Assembly (NCBI RefSeq): GCF_001634365.1
Contig: NZ_CP014579.1
Span: 1,922,001-1,986,000 of the forward strand
Source: Paraburkholderia phytofirmans OLGA172
GTDB taxonomy: Bacteria > Pseudomonadota > Gammaproteobacteria > Burkholderiales > Burkholderiaceae
Direction: 5' to 3'
Length of the DNA: 64,000 nt
Shown: one piece after another, positions 53,568 through 62,576 of the stretch
Layout of the letters: each line of letters opens with the position of its first letter
Numbering within the stretch: the first letter of the stretch is position 1
Notes under the pieces: model-generated
What the model saw: only the letters and a program-made list of their open reading frames with translations
The model's database searches: none
Told to the model about the DNA's origin: nothing
Position numbers and translations under genes: made by a program

Positions 53568-54902
53568 ATGCATGAAATCGACGAATTCCTGAAGAAGAAC
53601 CGCGTCACCGAAATCGAAGCGATCATTCCGGATATGGCCGGGATCGCACGCGGCAAGATCATTCCGCGCAGCAAGTTCGAATCGGGCGAGTCCATGCGCT
53701 TGCCGCAGGCGGTGATGATCCAGACCGTCACAGGGGACTATCCGGAAGACGGCACGCTCACCGGCGTCACCGATCCGGACATGGTGTGCGTGCCCGACGC
53801 CAGCACCATCCGCATGATTCCGTGGGCCGTCGATCCGACCGCCCAGGTGATTCACGATTGCGTTCACTTCGACGGCACGCCCGTTGCCATCTCGCCGCGC
53901 CGTGTGCTGCGCCGCGTGCTCGAACTCTATAAGGCCAAAGGCTGGAAGCCGGTTATCGCGCCCGAACTGGAGTTCTACCTGGTCGACATGAACAAGGATC
54001 CGGATCTGCCGCTGCAACCGCCGATCGGCCGGACGGGCCGTCCGGAGACCGGCCGCCAGGCGTATTCGATCGAAGCGGTCAACGAATTCGATCCGCTGTT
54101 CGAAGACATCTATGAATACTGCGAAGTGCAGGAACTGGAAGTCGACACGTTGATTCACGAAGTCGGCGCCGCGCAGATGGAAATCAACTTCATGCACGGC
54201 GATCCGCTGAAACTCGCCGACAGCGTGTTCCTGTTCAAGCGCACGGTGCGTGAAGCCGCGCTGCGTCACAAGATGTACGCGACCTTCATGGCCAAGCCGA
54301 TGGAAGGCGAACCGGGCTCGGCGATGCACATGCACCAGAGCCTCGTGGACGAAGAAACCGGCCAGAACCTGTTCACCGGTCCGGACGGCAAGCCCACGTC
54401 GATGTTCACCGGCTATATCGCCGGCCTGCAGAAATACACACCGGCGCTGATGCCGATCTTCGCGCCGTACATCAACTCGTATCGCCGCCTGTCGCGCTTC
54501 ATGGCCGCGCCGATCAACGTGGCATGGGGTTACGACAACCGCACGGTGGGCTTCCGGATTCCGCATTCGGGCCCGGCCGCGCGCCGCATCGAAAACCGCA
54601 TTCCGGGTGTGGACTGCAATCCGTATCTGGCGATCGCAGCGACGCTGGCTGCCGGGTATCTTGGCATGACGCAAAAGCTCGAACCGACCGAGCCGCTGCT
54701 CAGCGACGGTTACGAACTGCCCTACCAGTTGCCGCGCAATCTGGAAGAGGGGCTGACGCTGATGGGCGCGTGCGAACCGATGGCCGAGATTCTCGGCGAA
54801 AAATTCGTCAAGGCTTACCTCGCACTGAAAGAAACCGAATACGAAGCGTTTTTCCGCGTGATCAGCTCGTGGGAACGCCGGCATTTGCTGCTGCACGTTT
54901 AA
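53568..54902 (+). CDS. puuA: Gamma-glutamylputrescine synthetase (glutamine-synthetase fold)
   Basis: A 444-residue glutamine synthetase-like ligase. It opens FLKKNRVTEIEAIIPDMAGI, and PELEFYLVDMN, GAAQMEINFMHGDPL, GSAMHMHQSL and RIPHSGPAARRIENRIPGVD represent the metal, nucleotide and glutamate sites. Shorter than true GlnA and lacking the adenylylation loop. It couples putrescine to glutamate with ATP, the entry step of the Puu pathway. GAGAGAATAACC precedes the ATG at 53568. Confidence 0.92.
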   Translation: MHEIDEFLKKNRVTEIEAIIPDMAGIARGKIIPRSKFESGESMRLPQAVMIQTVTGDYPEDGTLTGVTDPDMVCVPDASTIRMIPWAVDPTAQVIHDCVHFDGTPVAISPRRVLRRVLELYKAKGWKPVIAPELEFYLVDMNKDPDLPLQPPIGRTGRPETGRQAYSIEAVNEFDPLFEDIYEYCEVQELEVDTLIHEVGAAQMEINFMHGDPLKLADSVFLFKRTVREAALRHKMYATFMAKPMEGEPGSAMHMHQSLVDEETGQNLFTGPDGKPTSMFTGYIAGLQKYTPALMPIFAPYINSYRRLSRFMAAPINVAWGYDNRTVGFRIPHSGPAARRIENRIPGVDCNPYLAIAATLAAGYLGMTQKLEPTEPLLSDGYELPYQLPRNLEEGLTLMGACEPMAEILGEKFVKAYLALKETEYEAFFRVISSWERRHLLLHV

Positions 54903-54963
54903 GACCGGATCCAGGGTCTCTATTCACGACGTCGCCCGCAAACGCGAAAAAATTGGAGGCAGT

Positions 54964-56406
54964 ATGAGCTACAGAACAGAAGAAGTCGCTTACGTGCAAC
55001 CGGCGCAACCCAGCGCCGCCGCAAGCGCACAAGCCACGCAACAACGCAGCACCGCCGAATACCGCGCACTTGACGCCGCACACCACATCCATCCTTTTTC
55101 GGATATGGGTTCGCTCAATCGCGCCGGCAGCCGCGTGATCGTCAAGGCGCAAGGCGTGTACCTGTGGGATTCGGAAGACAACAAGATCATCGACGGCATG
55201 GCCGGCTTGTGGTGCGTGAACGTCGGTTATGGCCGCAAGGAACTGGCCGACGCCGCGTACCGGCAAATGCAGGAACTGCCCTTCTACAACACCTTCTTCA
55301 AGACGACGCATCCGCCGGTGATCGAACTGTCGGCCTTGCTCGCGGAACTGGCACCGGAACCGTTCAACCACTTCTTCTATTGCAACAGCGGTTCGGAAGG
55401 CAACGACACCGTGCTGCGCATCGTCCATCAATACTGGGCGACGCAAGGCAAGCATTCGAAGAAGTTTGTCATCTCGCGCAAGAACGGCTATCACGGTTCG
55501 ACGATCGCCGGCGGCACGCTGGGCGGCATGGGCTACATGCACGAACAGATGCCCTCGAAGGTCGAGAACATCGTGCATATCGACCAGCCGTATTTCTTCG
55601 GCGAAGCAGAAGGCAATCTGACGCCGGAAGAATTCGCGCTGGCCCGTGCGCAGCAACTCGAAGCGAAGATCCTCGAAATCGGCGCGGACAATGTCGCCGC
55701 GTTTATTGGTGAGCCCTTCCAGGGCGCGGGCGGCGTGATCTTCCCGGCTTCAACTTATTGGCCGGAAATCCAGCGCATCTGCCGCAAGTACGACATCCTG
55801 CTGGTCGCCGACGAAGTAATCGGCGGCTTCGGCCGGACCGGCGAATGGTTCGCGCATCAGCACTTCGGTTTCGAGCCGGATCTGATCACACTGGCCAAGG
55901 GCCTGACGAGCGGCTATGTGCCGATGGGCGCAGTCGGTCTGCATGATCGCGTGGCCAAAGCGATCATCGAGCACGGCGACTTCAATCACGGCCTCACCTA
56001 CTCCGGTCACCCGGTGGCGGCAGCCGTGGCGGTGGCCAATCTGAAACTGCTGCGCGACGAGAAGATCATCGAGCGCGTCAAAACCGACACGGGTCCGTAC
56101 TTCCAGAAGAAGCTGCGCGACACCTTCGCCAATCACCCGATCGTCGGCGAAATCTCCGGCGCGGGTCTGGTGGCCGGTCTGCAACTCGCAGAAGACCCGA
56201 AAGCGCGCAAGCGTTTCGCCAATGGCGGTGACGTCGGTACGATCTGCCGCGACTTCTGCTTTAATGGCAACCTGATCATGCGCGCCACCGGCGACCGGAT
56301 GCTGCTCTCACCGCCGCTCGTGATCAATAAGCTGGAAATCGACGAGATCGTTTCGAAGGCCAAAAAAGCCGTCGATGCGACCGCACAACAACTCGGAATT
56401 TCGTAA
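54964..56406 (+). CDS. spuC: Class III aminotransferase, putrescine:pyruvate type (SpuC-like)
   Basis: A 480-residue PLP enzyme. HHIHPFSDMGSLNRAGSRVI is a signature of polyamine transaminases; FYCNSGSEGNDTVLRI binds the cofactor phosphate, VADEVIGGFGRTGEWF contains the PLP aspartate and TLAKGLTSGYVPMG the Schiff-base lysine. SpuC enzymes transfer the amino group of putrescine to pyruvate, giving 4-aminobutyraldehyde, a route parallel to the gamma-glutamyl pathway encoded around it. GGAGGCAGT precedes the ATG. Confidence 0.88.
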   Translation: MSYRTEEVAYVQPAQPSAAASAQATQQRSTAEYRALDAAHHIHPFSDMGSLNRAGSRVIVKAQGVYLWDSEDNKIIDGMAGLWCVNVGYGRKELADAAYRQMQELPFYNTFFKTTHPPVIELSALLAELAPEPFNHFFYCNSGSEGNDTVLRIVHQYWATQGKHSKKFVISRKNGYHGSTIAGGTLGGMGYMHEQMPSKVENIVHIDQPYFFGEAEGNLTPEEFALARAQQLEAKILEIGADNVAAFIGEPFQGAGGVIFPASTYWPEIQRICRKYDILLVADEVIGGFGRTGEWFAHQHFGFEPDLITLAKGLTSGYVPMGAVGLHDRVAKAIIEHGDFNHGLTYSGHPVAAAVAVANLKLLRDEKIIERVKTDTGPYFQKKLRDTFANHPIVGEISGAGLVAGLQLAEDPKARKRFANGGDVGTICRDFCFNGNLIMRATGDRMLLSPPLVINKLEIDEIVSKAKKAVDATAQQLGIS

Positions 56407-56479
56407 CGGCAGTTTGTTCCGGCATGGGCACACCCACAAATCACGCTCATGCCGGTTCTTCATATCAAGGGAAAAAACC

Positions 56480-57601
56480 ATGAGCGTTTGTCATCTTCGT
56501 CATGCGGTCGCGGGGGCCGCGCTTCTCGCCTTCACGGGTTTTGCGGCGTTGTCGGTTACGCCGGCCCTTGCGGCCGACACGGAACTGAATGTCTACAACT
56601 GGTCGGACTACATCGCCAAGGACACGATTCCGAACTTCGAGAAGCAGGACGGCATTCACGTCAAATACGACAACTACGATAGTGACGATACGTTGCAGGC
56701 CAAACTGCTCGCGGGCAGCTCCGGTTACGATATCGTGGTCCCGACGTCGAACTACATGGCCAAGCAGATTCAGGCCGGCGTGTATCAGAAGCTCGACAAG
56801 TCGAAGCTGCCGAACCTCGCGAACCTCGACCCCGTGTTGATGAAGATGATTACCGATGCCGATCCGGGCAACCAGTACGGTGTGCCCTGGGCTTACGGCA
56901 CTGACGGTGTCGGCTACAACGTGCAAGCCGTGCAGAAGGCGCTCGGCGCCAATGCCCCGGTGGATAGCTGGGCACTGGTGTTCGACCCGGCCAATCTGTC
57001 GAAGTTGAAGGGCTGCGGCGTGTCGTTCCTCGATCAGCCCGTCGACGTCTTCGCTGCCGCGCTGCAATACATGCATAAGGACCCGAACAGCACAAACCCC
57101 GCTGACTATCAGGCAGCGTTCGAACTGCTGAAGAAAGTCCGCCCGTATATCACCCAGTTCAACTCGTCGGGCTACATCAACGACCTCGCCAACAACGACG
57201 TCTGCGTCGCGGTGGCATGGTCGGGCGACGTCGGCATCGCCAGCCGCCGCGCTGCAGAAGCCAAGCGTTCATACGAAGTGAAATTCTCGAACGTCAAGGA
57301 AGGCGGCCTGCTGTGGTTCGACGTGATGGTGATCCCGAAAGACGCCCCGCATCCTGAAGCCGCACTGAAGTGGATCAACTACATCGAAGATCCGAAGGTC
57401 AACGCTGCCATCACCAACGAAGTGTTCTACCCGACCGCGAACAAGGCCGCGCGCCAGTTCGTCACACCGGCGGTCGGTCAGGACAAGACCGTTTATCCGG
57501 GCGACGAAGTGTTGAGCAAGATGACACTGATGAAGCCGATGCCGACCGATGTTCTGCGCCTTGAAAATCGTCTTTGGGCGCAGCTTAAAACCGGCCATTG
57601 A
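56480..57601 (+). CDS. potF: Putrescine/polyamine ABC transporter, periplasmic binding protein
   Basis: A 373-residue PotF/SpuD-type binding protein. The start at 56480 gives a signal peptide ending near PALAADTELNVYNWSDYIA, where NVYNWSDYI is the polyamine-binding-protein signature. YDNYDSDDTLQAKLLAGSSG, GVPWAYGTDGVGYN and AWSGDVGIASRRAAE line the ligand cleft. It delivers putrescine to the permease encoded by the next genes. A 35-codon frame extension upstream has no signal-peptide character. Confidence 0.93.
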   Translation: MSVCHLRHAVAGAALLAFTGFAALSVTPALAADTELNVYNWSDYIAKDTIPNFEKQDGIHVKYDNYDSDDTLQAKLLAGSSGYDIVVPTSNYMAKQIQAGVYQKLDKSKLPNLANLDPVLMKMITDADPGNQYGVPWAYGTDGVGYNVQAVQKALGANAPVDSWALVFDPANLSKLKGCGVSFLDQPVDVFAAALQYMHKDPNSTNPADYQAAFELLKKVRPYITQFNSSGYINDLANNDVCVAVAWSGDVGIASRRAAEAKRSYEVKFSNVKEGGLLWFDVMVIPKDAPHPEAALKWINYIEDPKVNAAITNEVFYPTANKAARQFVTPAVGQDKTVYPGDEVLSKMTLMKPMPTDVLRLENRLWAQLKTGH

Positions 57602-57630
57602 TTAAGCCAAATTAAAAAGAATCGATCCCG

Positions 57631-57658
57631 CGCTCAGGGATCGCTCGAACCCTGAGCG
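57631..57658. terminator. Hairpin between the binding-protein and ATPase genes
   Basis: CGCTCAGGG and CCCTGAGCG form a perfect 9-bp stem with a 10-base loop, 30 bp after the binding-protein stop. No T tract follows. This is the usual place for a partial terminator or mRNA-stabilising hairpin that keeps the binding protein more abundant than the membrane complex. Confidence 0.65.
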
Positions 57659-57810
57659 CATGAATGGCAGTAACGGTAGTCAGCCTGCGCGCTTCCAGCG
57701 TCCCACCTGCGCGCAGTCCCATGTTTTCCGATCGCAGCGCATTTGTGAGCCGCTTTCCGCGCCTCGTATGGAGACACTTGCGCCCGTGATCCGCAAGGAA
57801 TGGTTACATC

Positions 57811-58974
57811 ATGAACTCGACGACACAAAAAAGCGCAGCCGGCGCCACCCAGATGGCCCGCCCCGCATCGACGACAAAATCGAAACCAGACGAATTCGTT
57901 CGCATCGAAAACGTCGTGAAAAAATTCGGCGACAGCACCGCTGTCGACAACGTCAACCTGAGCATTGCGAAGAATGAGCTGTTCGCGCTGCTCGGCAGCT
58001 CCGGCTGCGGCAAGTCCACGCTTCTGCGCATGCTCGCAGGGCTCGAGACGGTGACGTCCGGGCGCATTTTTGTCGACGGCGAAGATCTCGCCGCGATGCC
58101 GCCGTACAAGCGGCCGGTCAACATGATGTTCCAGTCGTACGCGCTGTTCCCGCACATGAGCGTCGAAGCGAATATCGCGTTCGGCCTCAAGCAGGAAGGC
58201 GTGCCGAAGAACGAGATCAAGGAACGCGTCGGCGACGCGCTCAATCTCGTGCAGATGAGCAAATACGCGCAGCGCAAGCCGCATCAGTTGTCCGGTGGAC
58301 AGCAGCAGCGTGTGGCGCTGGCCCGCTCGCTCGTCAAGCGCCCCAAGCTGCTGCTGCTCGACGAACCGATGTCGGCGCTCGATAAAAAGATCCGCCAGAA
58401 AACCCAGCTCGAACTGGTCAACATCATCGAGAAGGTCGACGTGACCTGCGTGATGGTCACGCACGATCAGGAAGAAGCCATGACGATGGCCGGGCGCCTC
58501 GCGGTGATGAGCGAAGGCCGCATCGTGCAGATCGGCTCGCCCAGCCAGGTCTACGAGTTTCCGAATAGCCGCTTCTCGGCGGAGTTCATCGGCTCGACCA
58601 ACCTGTTCGAAGGCACGGTGGTCGCGGATGAACCGGATCACATCTTTGTCGAAAGCGAAGACCTCGAATCGCGCATCTATGTGAGCCATGGCATTACCGG
58701 CCCGCTCGGCATGCCGGTAGGCATCTCGGTGCGTCCGGAACGCGTGAAGGTCTCGCTCGACAAGCCTTCTACGCCGCACAACTGGGCGCGCGGCGTGGTC
58801 TCGGACGTCGCGTACATGGGCAGCTATTCGCTGTATCACGTGCGCCTGCCGAGCGGCAAGACGATCGTGTCGAATCTCTCCAGCTCGCACCTGATGAGCG
58901 AAGGTGCCCCTTCCTATAACGACGACGTGTTCGTCTACTGGTCGCCGGCTAGCGGCGTGGTGCTGACGCAATGA
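57811..58974 (+). CDS. potG: Putrescine ABC transporter, ATPase
   Basis: A 387-residue ABC ATPase. Walker A is LLGSSGCGKSTLLRML, the Q-loop is MMFQSYALFPHM, the signature is LSGGQQQRVALARSLVKRP, Walker B is LLLLDEPMSALD and the switch histidine is in VMVTHDQEEAMTMA. The C-terminal TOBE domain (about 290-385) includes GISVRPERVKVS. It energises putrescine import. The stop overlaps the next ATG (ATGA). Confidence 0.94.
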   Translation: MNSTTQKSAAGATQMARPASTTKSKPDEFVRIENVVKKFGDSTAVDNVNLSIAKNELFALLGSSGCGKSTLLRMLAGLETVTSGRIFVDGEDLAAMPPYKRPVNMMFQSYALFPHMSVEANIAFGLKQEGVPKNEIKERVGDALNLVQMSKYAQRKPHQLSGGQQQRVALARSLVKRPKLLLLDEPMSALDKKIRQKTQLELVNIIEKVDVTCVMVTHDQEEAMTMAGRLAVMSEGRIVQIGSPSQVYEFPNSRFSAEFIGSTNLFEGTVVADEPDHIFVESEDLESRIYVSHGITGPLGMPVGISVRPERVKVSLDKPSTPHNWARGVVSDVAYMGSYSLYHVRLPSGKTIVSNLSSSHLMSEGAPSYNDDVFVYWSPASGVVLTQ

Positions 58975-59945
58975 GCAATCCCACTACCTCCTCCCCCGCG
59001 GCGCTCGGCGCGCCGTCCGGCAGCCGTCTGCTCGGCTCGCTGAAACAACGCCTTTCCATGCTGCTGCCGTCGGGCCGCACGACCGTGATCGGCGTGCCGT
59101 TCCTGTGGCTCTTCGTGTTCTTCGCGTTGCCGTTCGTGCTGGTGCTGAAGATCAGCTTCGCCGATCTGCGCCTGGGCATTCCGCCGTACACGGATCTCGT
59201 GACGGTCAAGGACGGCATGGTGCATTTGGCGATGCAGCTCGGCCACTACGCGTTCCTTCTTCAGGACGATCTGTACGTCGCGACGTATATCAGCTCGTTG
59301 AAGATGGCCGGGATCTCGACCTTCTTCTGCCTGCTGATCGGCTATCCGATTGCGTACTACATCGCCCGCTCGGAACCCACCCGGCGCAACCTGCTGATGA
59401 TGGGCGTGATGCTGCCGTTCTGGACGTCGTTCCTGATCCGCGTTTATGCATGGATCGGCATCCTGAAGGACGACGGCCTGCTCAATCACACGCTGATGGC
59501 CATCGGCATGATTCATTCGCCGTTGCGCCTCTACCACACGGATATTGGCGTCTATATCGGCATGGTCTATTCGTACCTGCCGTTCATGGTGATGCCGCTG
59601 TATGCGCACCTGGTGAAGATGGATCTGACGCTGCTCGAAGCGGCCTACGACCTCGGCTGCAAACCGTGGACCGCCTTCACGCGCATCACCTTGCCGCTGT
59701 CGAAGAACGGCATCATCGCCGGCAGTCTGCTGGTGTTCATTCCGGCGGTCGGCGAGTACGTGATTCCTGAACTGCTGGGCGGCGCCGACACGCTGATGAT
59801 CGGCCGTGTGATGTGGGATGAATTCTTCAACGATATGGACTGGCCGATGGCATCCGCCGTCACCGTCGCCATGGTTCTACTGCTGCTCGTGCCGATGGCC
59901 GTGTTCCAGTACTACCAGGTCAAGGAACTGGAGGGCGCGAAATGA
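58971..59945 (+). CDS. potH: Putrescine ABC transporter, permease
   Basis: A 324-residue PotB/PotH-type permease with six membrane helices. The first helix (about residues 42-62) follows a cytoplasmic N-terminus; the cytoplasmic EAA loop is LLEAAYDLGCKPWTAFTRITLP, which contacts the ATPase. Four-base overlaps with both neighbouring genes indicate coupled translation. Confidence 0.94.
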   Translation: MSNPTTSSPAALGAPSGSRLLGSLKQRLSMLLPSGRTTVIGVPFLWLFVFFALPFVLVLKISFADLRLGIPPYTDLVTVKDGMVHLAMQLGHYAFLLQDDLYVATYISSLKMAGISTFFCLLIGYPIAYYIARSEPTRRNLLMMGVMLPFWTSFLIRVYAWIGILKDDGLLNHTLMAIGMIHSPLRLYHTDIGVYIGMVYSYLPFMVMPLYAHLVKMDLTLLEAAYDLGCKPWTAFTRITLPLSKNGIIAGSLLVFIPAVGEYVIPELLGGADTLMIGRVMWDEFFNDMDWPMASAVTVAMVLLLLVPMAVFQYYQVKELEGAK

Positions 59946-60853
59946 TCAAGCCTAATAAAACGCTGTCCACGACTGTACTCACCATCGGGTTTCTGTTTCT
60001 GTATATCCCGATCATCAGCCTGGTGGTGTATTCGTTCAACGAATCGAAGCTCGTCACGGTCTGGTCCGGCTTCTCGCTGAAATGGTATGGCGCGCTGCTG
60101 CAGGATGACGAACTGCTCAATGCCGCGTGGCTGTCGCTGAAGATCGGCCTGCTGACCGCGTTCGCCTCTGTCGTGATCGGTACGTGGGCAGGCTTCGTGC
60201 TGGCCCGCTTCGGACGCTTTCGAGGCTTTACGCTGTTCGCCGGCATGATCAACGCGCCGCTCGTGATTCCCGAAGTGATTCAGGGCATCTCGCTGCTGCT
60301 GCTGTTCGTCGCGCTCGAACAGATGCTCGGCTGGCCGAAGGGCCGCGGTCTTTTCACGATCTGGATCGGCCACGTGATGCTGTGCGTGTCCTACGTGGCG
60401 ATCATCGTGCAATCGCGGGTGAAGGAGCTCAACAAGTCGCTCGAAGAAGCCGCGCTCGATCTCGGCGCCACGCCCCTCAAGGTGTTCTTCCTGATCACGC
60501 TGCCGCTGATCTCGCAGGCGCTGATGTCCGGCTGGCTGCTGTCGTTCACGCTGTCTTTCGACGACCTCGTGCTGTCCGCGTTCCTGTCGGGTCCCGGCTC
60601 GACCACGCTGCCGCTCGTCGTATTCTCGCGCGTGCGCCTCGGTTTGAATCCGGAAATGAATGCGCTGGCAACTATCTTCATCACCACGGTGACGATCGGC
60701 GTAATCGCCGTCAACCGCTGGATGCAGCTGCGTGAACGCAAGCGCAACCGCGACATGCAGATGGCTTTCGCACTCGCCGAAGCCGCCGACCCCTTGCCGT
60801 CAGCACCACAACAAGCCGCCGTACGGAAGTCGCTCGATACGGCCAGCGCATAA
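59942..60853 (+). CDS. potI: Putrescine ABC transporter, permease
   Basis: A 303-residue PotC/PotI-type permease. Helix 1 is TVLTIGFLFLYIPIISLVV, YSFNESKLVTVWSGFSLKWY is family typical and the EAA loop is LEEAALDLGATPLKVFFLITL. It pairs with PotH to form the channel. A cytoplasmic, Ala-rich C-terminal tail of about 40 residues follows the last helix. Confidence 0.94.
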   Translation: MIKPNKTLSTTVLTIGFLFLYIPIISLVVYSFNESKLVTVWSGFSLKWYGALLQDDELLNAAWLSLKIGLLTAFASVVIGTWAGFVLARFGRFRGFTLFAGMINAPLVIPEVIQGISLLLLFVALEQMLGWPKGRGLFTIWIGHVMLCVSYVAIIVQSRVKELNKSLEEAALDLGATPLKVFFLITLPLISQALMSGWLLSFTLSFDDLVLSAFLSGPGSTTLPLVVFSRVRLGLNPEMNALATIFITTVTIGVIAVNRWMQLRERKRNRDMQMAFALAEAADPLPSAPQQAAVRKSLDTASA

Positions 60854-60892
60854 GAAGTCTTTTTGCAATACGACCAATAAGGAGAATTTTGC

Positions 60893-62503
60893 ATGAGAAA
60901 GAAGCTTATCTGTCTGTTGGTGGCGGGGAGTCTGCCTGGCTTTGCCATGGCAGACGCCACCAGCGACCAGATCAAGGCGCTCCAGGCCCAGCTCAACGCA
61001 CTGCAGAAGGAGGTGAAGCAGCTGCGCTCGGAGGTAGCATCCAAGCCTAAAGCGGCTACCGCTACGGCTACGGCTGCGGCCACACCGGCCCCGGCGCCGG
61101 CCGTCGCGGAAGCGCCGGTGGACATCTCTTCGCCGGACTACGGCAAGGCACGCGCGACGCTGACCAACGACCAGGTCGATTCGATGAAGCAGCAGCTCGC
61201 CAACCAGCAGCTGAAGGTCGATTCGCTGGTGGACGCGCAGAATACCGGCCCTCTCGCGGGTCTGTCGGTGACGGGCTATATCGATCCGACCTATATCTAC
61301 AACCGCGCGGCTAGCAGCTCGTCGTTCCTGTTCGCGAACCACGAAAGCAGCTACAACTACTTCAACAGTACGTTCGGCGATCTGTACCTCGACATCAAGA
61401 AGACCTTCGGTGTCGGCCCGATGGCGCCTTCCGCCGAGGTCACGTTGATGCCGAACCGCGGCAACGGCATCACGTTGCTGGCCAACGAGCACGGCAATAT
61501 CGGCAACAACATTCTGAATACGGCTGTCGTGACCGTCCCGGTGACGGCAACGACGACCTTCGTGGCCGGTTTGATGCCGAGCTTCGGCGGCTATGAAGTG
61601 CAGCAGTCAAACCAGATGCTGACGCTCACGCACAACCTGCTGTATGACTTCTCCGATCCGGGCAGCTATGTCGGCGTCGGCGTGAACTACACGGGCGACG
61701 GCAGCAACTGGGCATGGAAGTTCATGCTGGGCAACGAACAGTACCGCACGTATGGCTCGGTGGTGCAGACGGGCACCAATGCGCTGGGCGACCCGATCAG
61801 CAGCAGCAACAAGATCCCGACCTTCACGGCTCGCGTCGACTACACGTGGTCGAGCGCGCTGGATATTGGCGGCTCGTTCAATATCGGCCGTCAGACTTTG
61901 GCTAGCGCACAGGCAACCGACGCCAACGGCAACCCGATTCCGGGCTCGTTCGTCTACGGCGTGGGCGGTCAGGCATCCAACGCCTTCGGCACGTTCTTCT
62001 TCGGTGAAGCGGATCTGGCCTACACGCAGGCCGACGTCCAGTACAACGCCGAAGTCGACTACGGCCAGCAGCAGAACGCCGCATTCAACGGCGGCCAGGC
62101 ACAATGGTACGGCCTGTCGCTGCTCGCGCACCGCAAGTTCAGCATGCCGGTGGTGGGCCGCATGGGCGTGACCGCTCGCTATGACCTGCTGGTCGACAGC
62201 AAGAACGGCGGCGGAGGCGGCGGCGTTGCGCTGAATGCGAACGGCATGGACACGGCTGACGGCTTCGGCATCGGCGCAGACTGCCTCGCCAATTCGAAGA
62301 CGAACGGCGGCCTCGGCTTCGAGTGCAGGGGCGCAATCCATCAGGACGCCGCGCTCGATCTGTTGTTCTACCCGACCCAGCAGATCACGGTCAAGGTGGA
62401 ATACCGTCACGACTGGGCGAACAAACAGGTGTTCCTGAAGAACGACGGTTCGTACGGCAAGTCCAACGACCTGCTCGCGACGCAGTTCATCTACTCGTTC
62501 TAA
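60893..62503 (+). CDS. DUF3138 family outer-membrane beta-barrel protein
   Basis: A 536-residue protein. A signal peptide (to about FAMA) is followed by a coiled-coil segment (QIKALQAQLNALQKEVKQLR), an Ala/Thr/Pro-rich linker and a beta-barrel domain from about residue 120 ending in phenylalanine (LLATQFIYSF). The layout, an N-terminal trimerising coiled coil and a barrel with LSVTGYIDPTYIYNR, matches DUF3138 proteins of Burkholderiaceae. AAGGAG precedes the ATG. Its place right after the putrescine importer suggests an outer-membrane channel for polyamines, which is inference. Confidence 0.85.
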   Translation: MRKKLICLLVAGSLPGFAMADATSDQIKALQAQLNALQKEVKQLRSEVASKPKAATATATAAATPAPAPAVAEAPVDISSPDYGKARATLTNDQVDSMKQQLANQQLKVDSLVDAQNTGPLAGLSVTGYIDPTYIYNRAASSSSFLFANHESSYNYFNSTFGDLYLDIKKTFGVGPMAPSAEVTLMPNRGNGITLLANEHGNIGNNILNTAVVTVPVTATTTFVAGLMPSFGGYEVQQSNQMLTLTHNLLYDFSDPGSYVGVGVNYTGDGSNWAWKFMLGNEQYRTYGSVVQTGTNALGDPISSSNKIPTFTARVDYTWSSALDIGGSFNIGRQTLASAQATDANGNPIPGSFVYGVGGQASNAFGTFFFGEADLAYTQADVQYNAEVDYGQQQNAAFNGGQAQWYGLSLLAHRKFSMPVVGRMGVTARYDLLVDSKNGGGGGGVALNANGMDTADGFGIGADCLANSKTNGGLGFECRGAIHQDAALDLLFYPTQQITVKVEYRHDWANKQVFLKNDGSYGKSNDLLATQFIYSF

Positions 62504-62519
62504 AACGACCCGCCTCATC

Positions 62520-62548
62520 GCGTGGCCCGGCTTGACCGCGGGCCACGC
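62520..62548. terminator. Hairpin downstream of the DUF3138 gene
   Basis: GCGTGGCCCG and CGGGCCACGC form a perfect 10-bp stem with a nine-base loop, starting 17 bp after the stop codon. There is no T tract. Probably a terminator or processing hairpin separating the barrel gene from puuB. Confidence 0.6.
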
Positions 62549-62576
62549 GCCAAGGTCTCTTCCGCATGCTCTGCCT

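Noticed and set aside
53499..54896. Minus-strand open frame of 465 codons
   Set aside because: Antisense shadow of puuA, whose own frame carries all glutamine-synthetase-fold motifs.
57634..58971. Minus-strand open frame of 445 codons
   Set aside because: Antisense shadow of potG.
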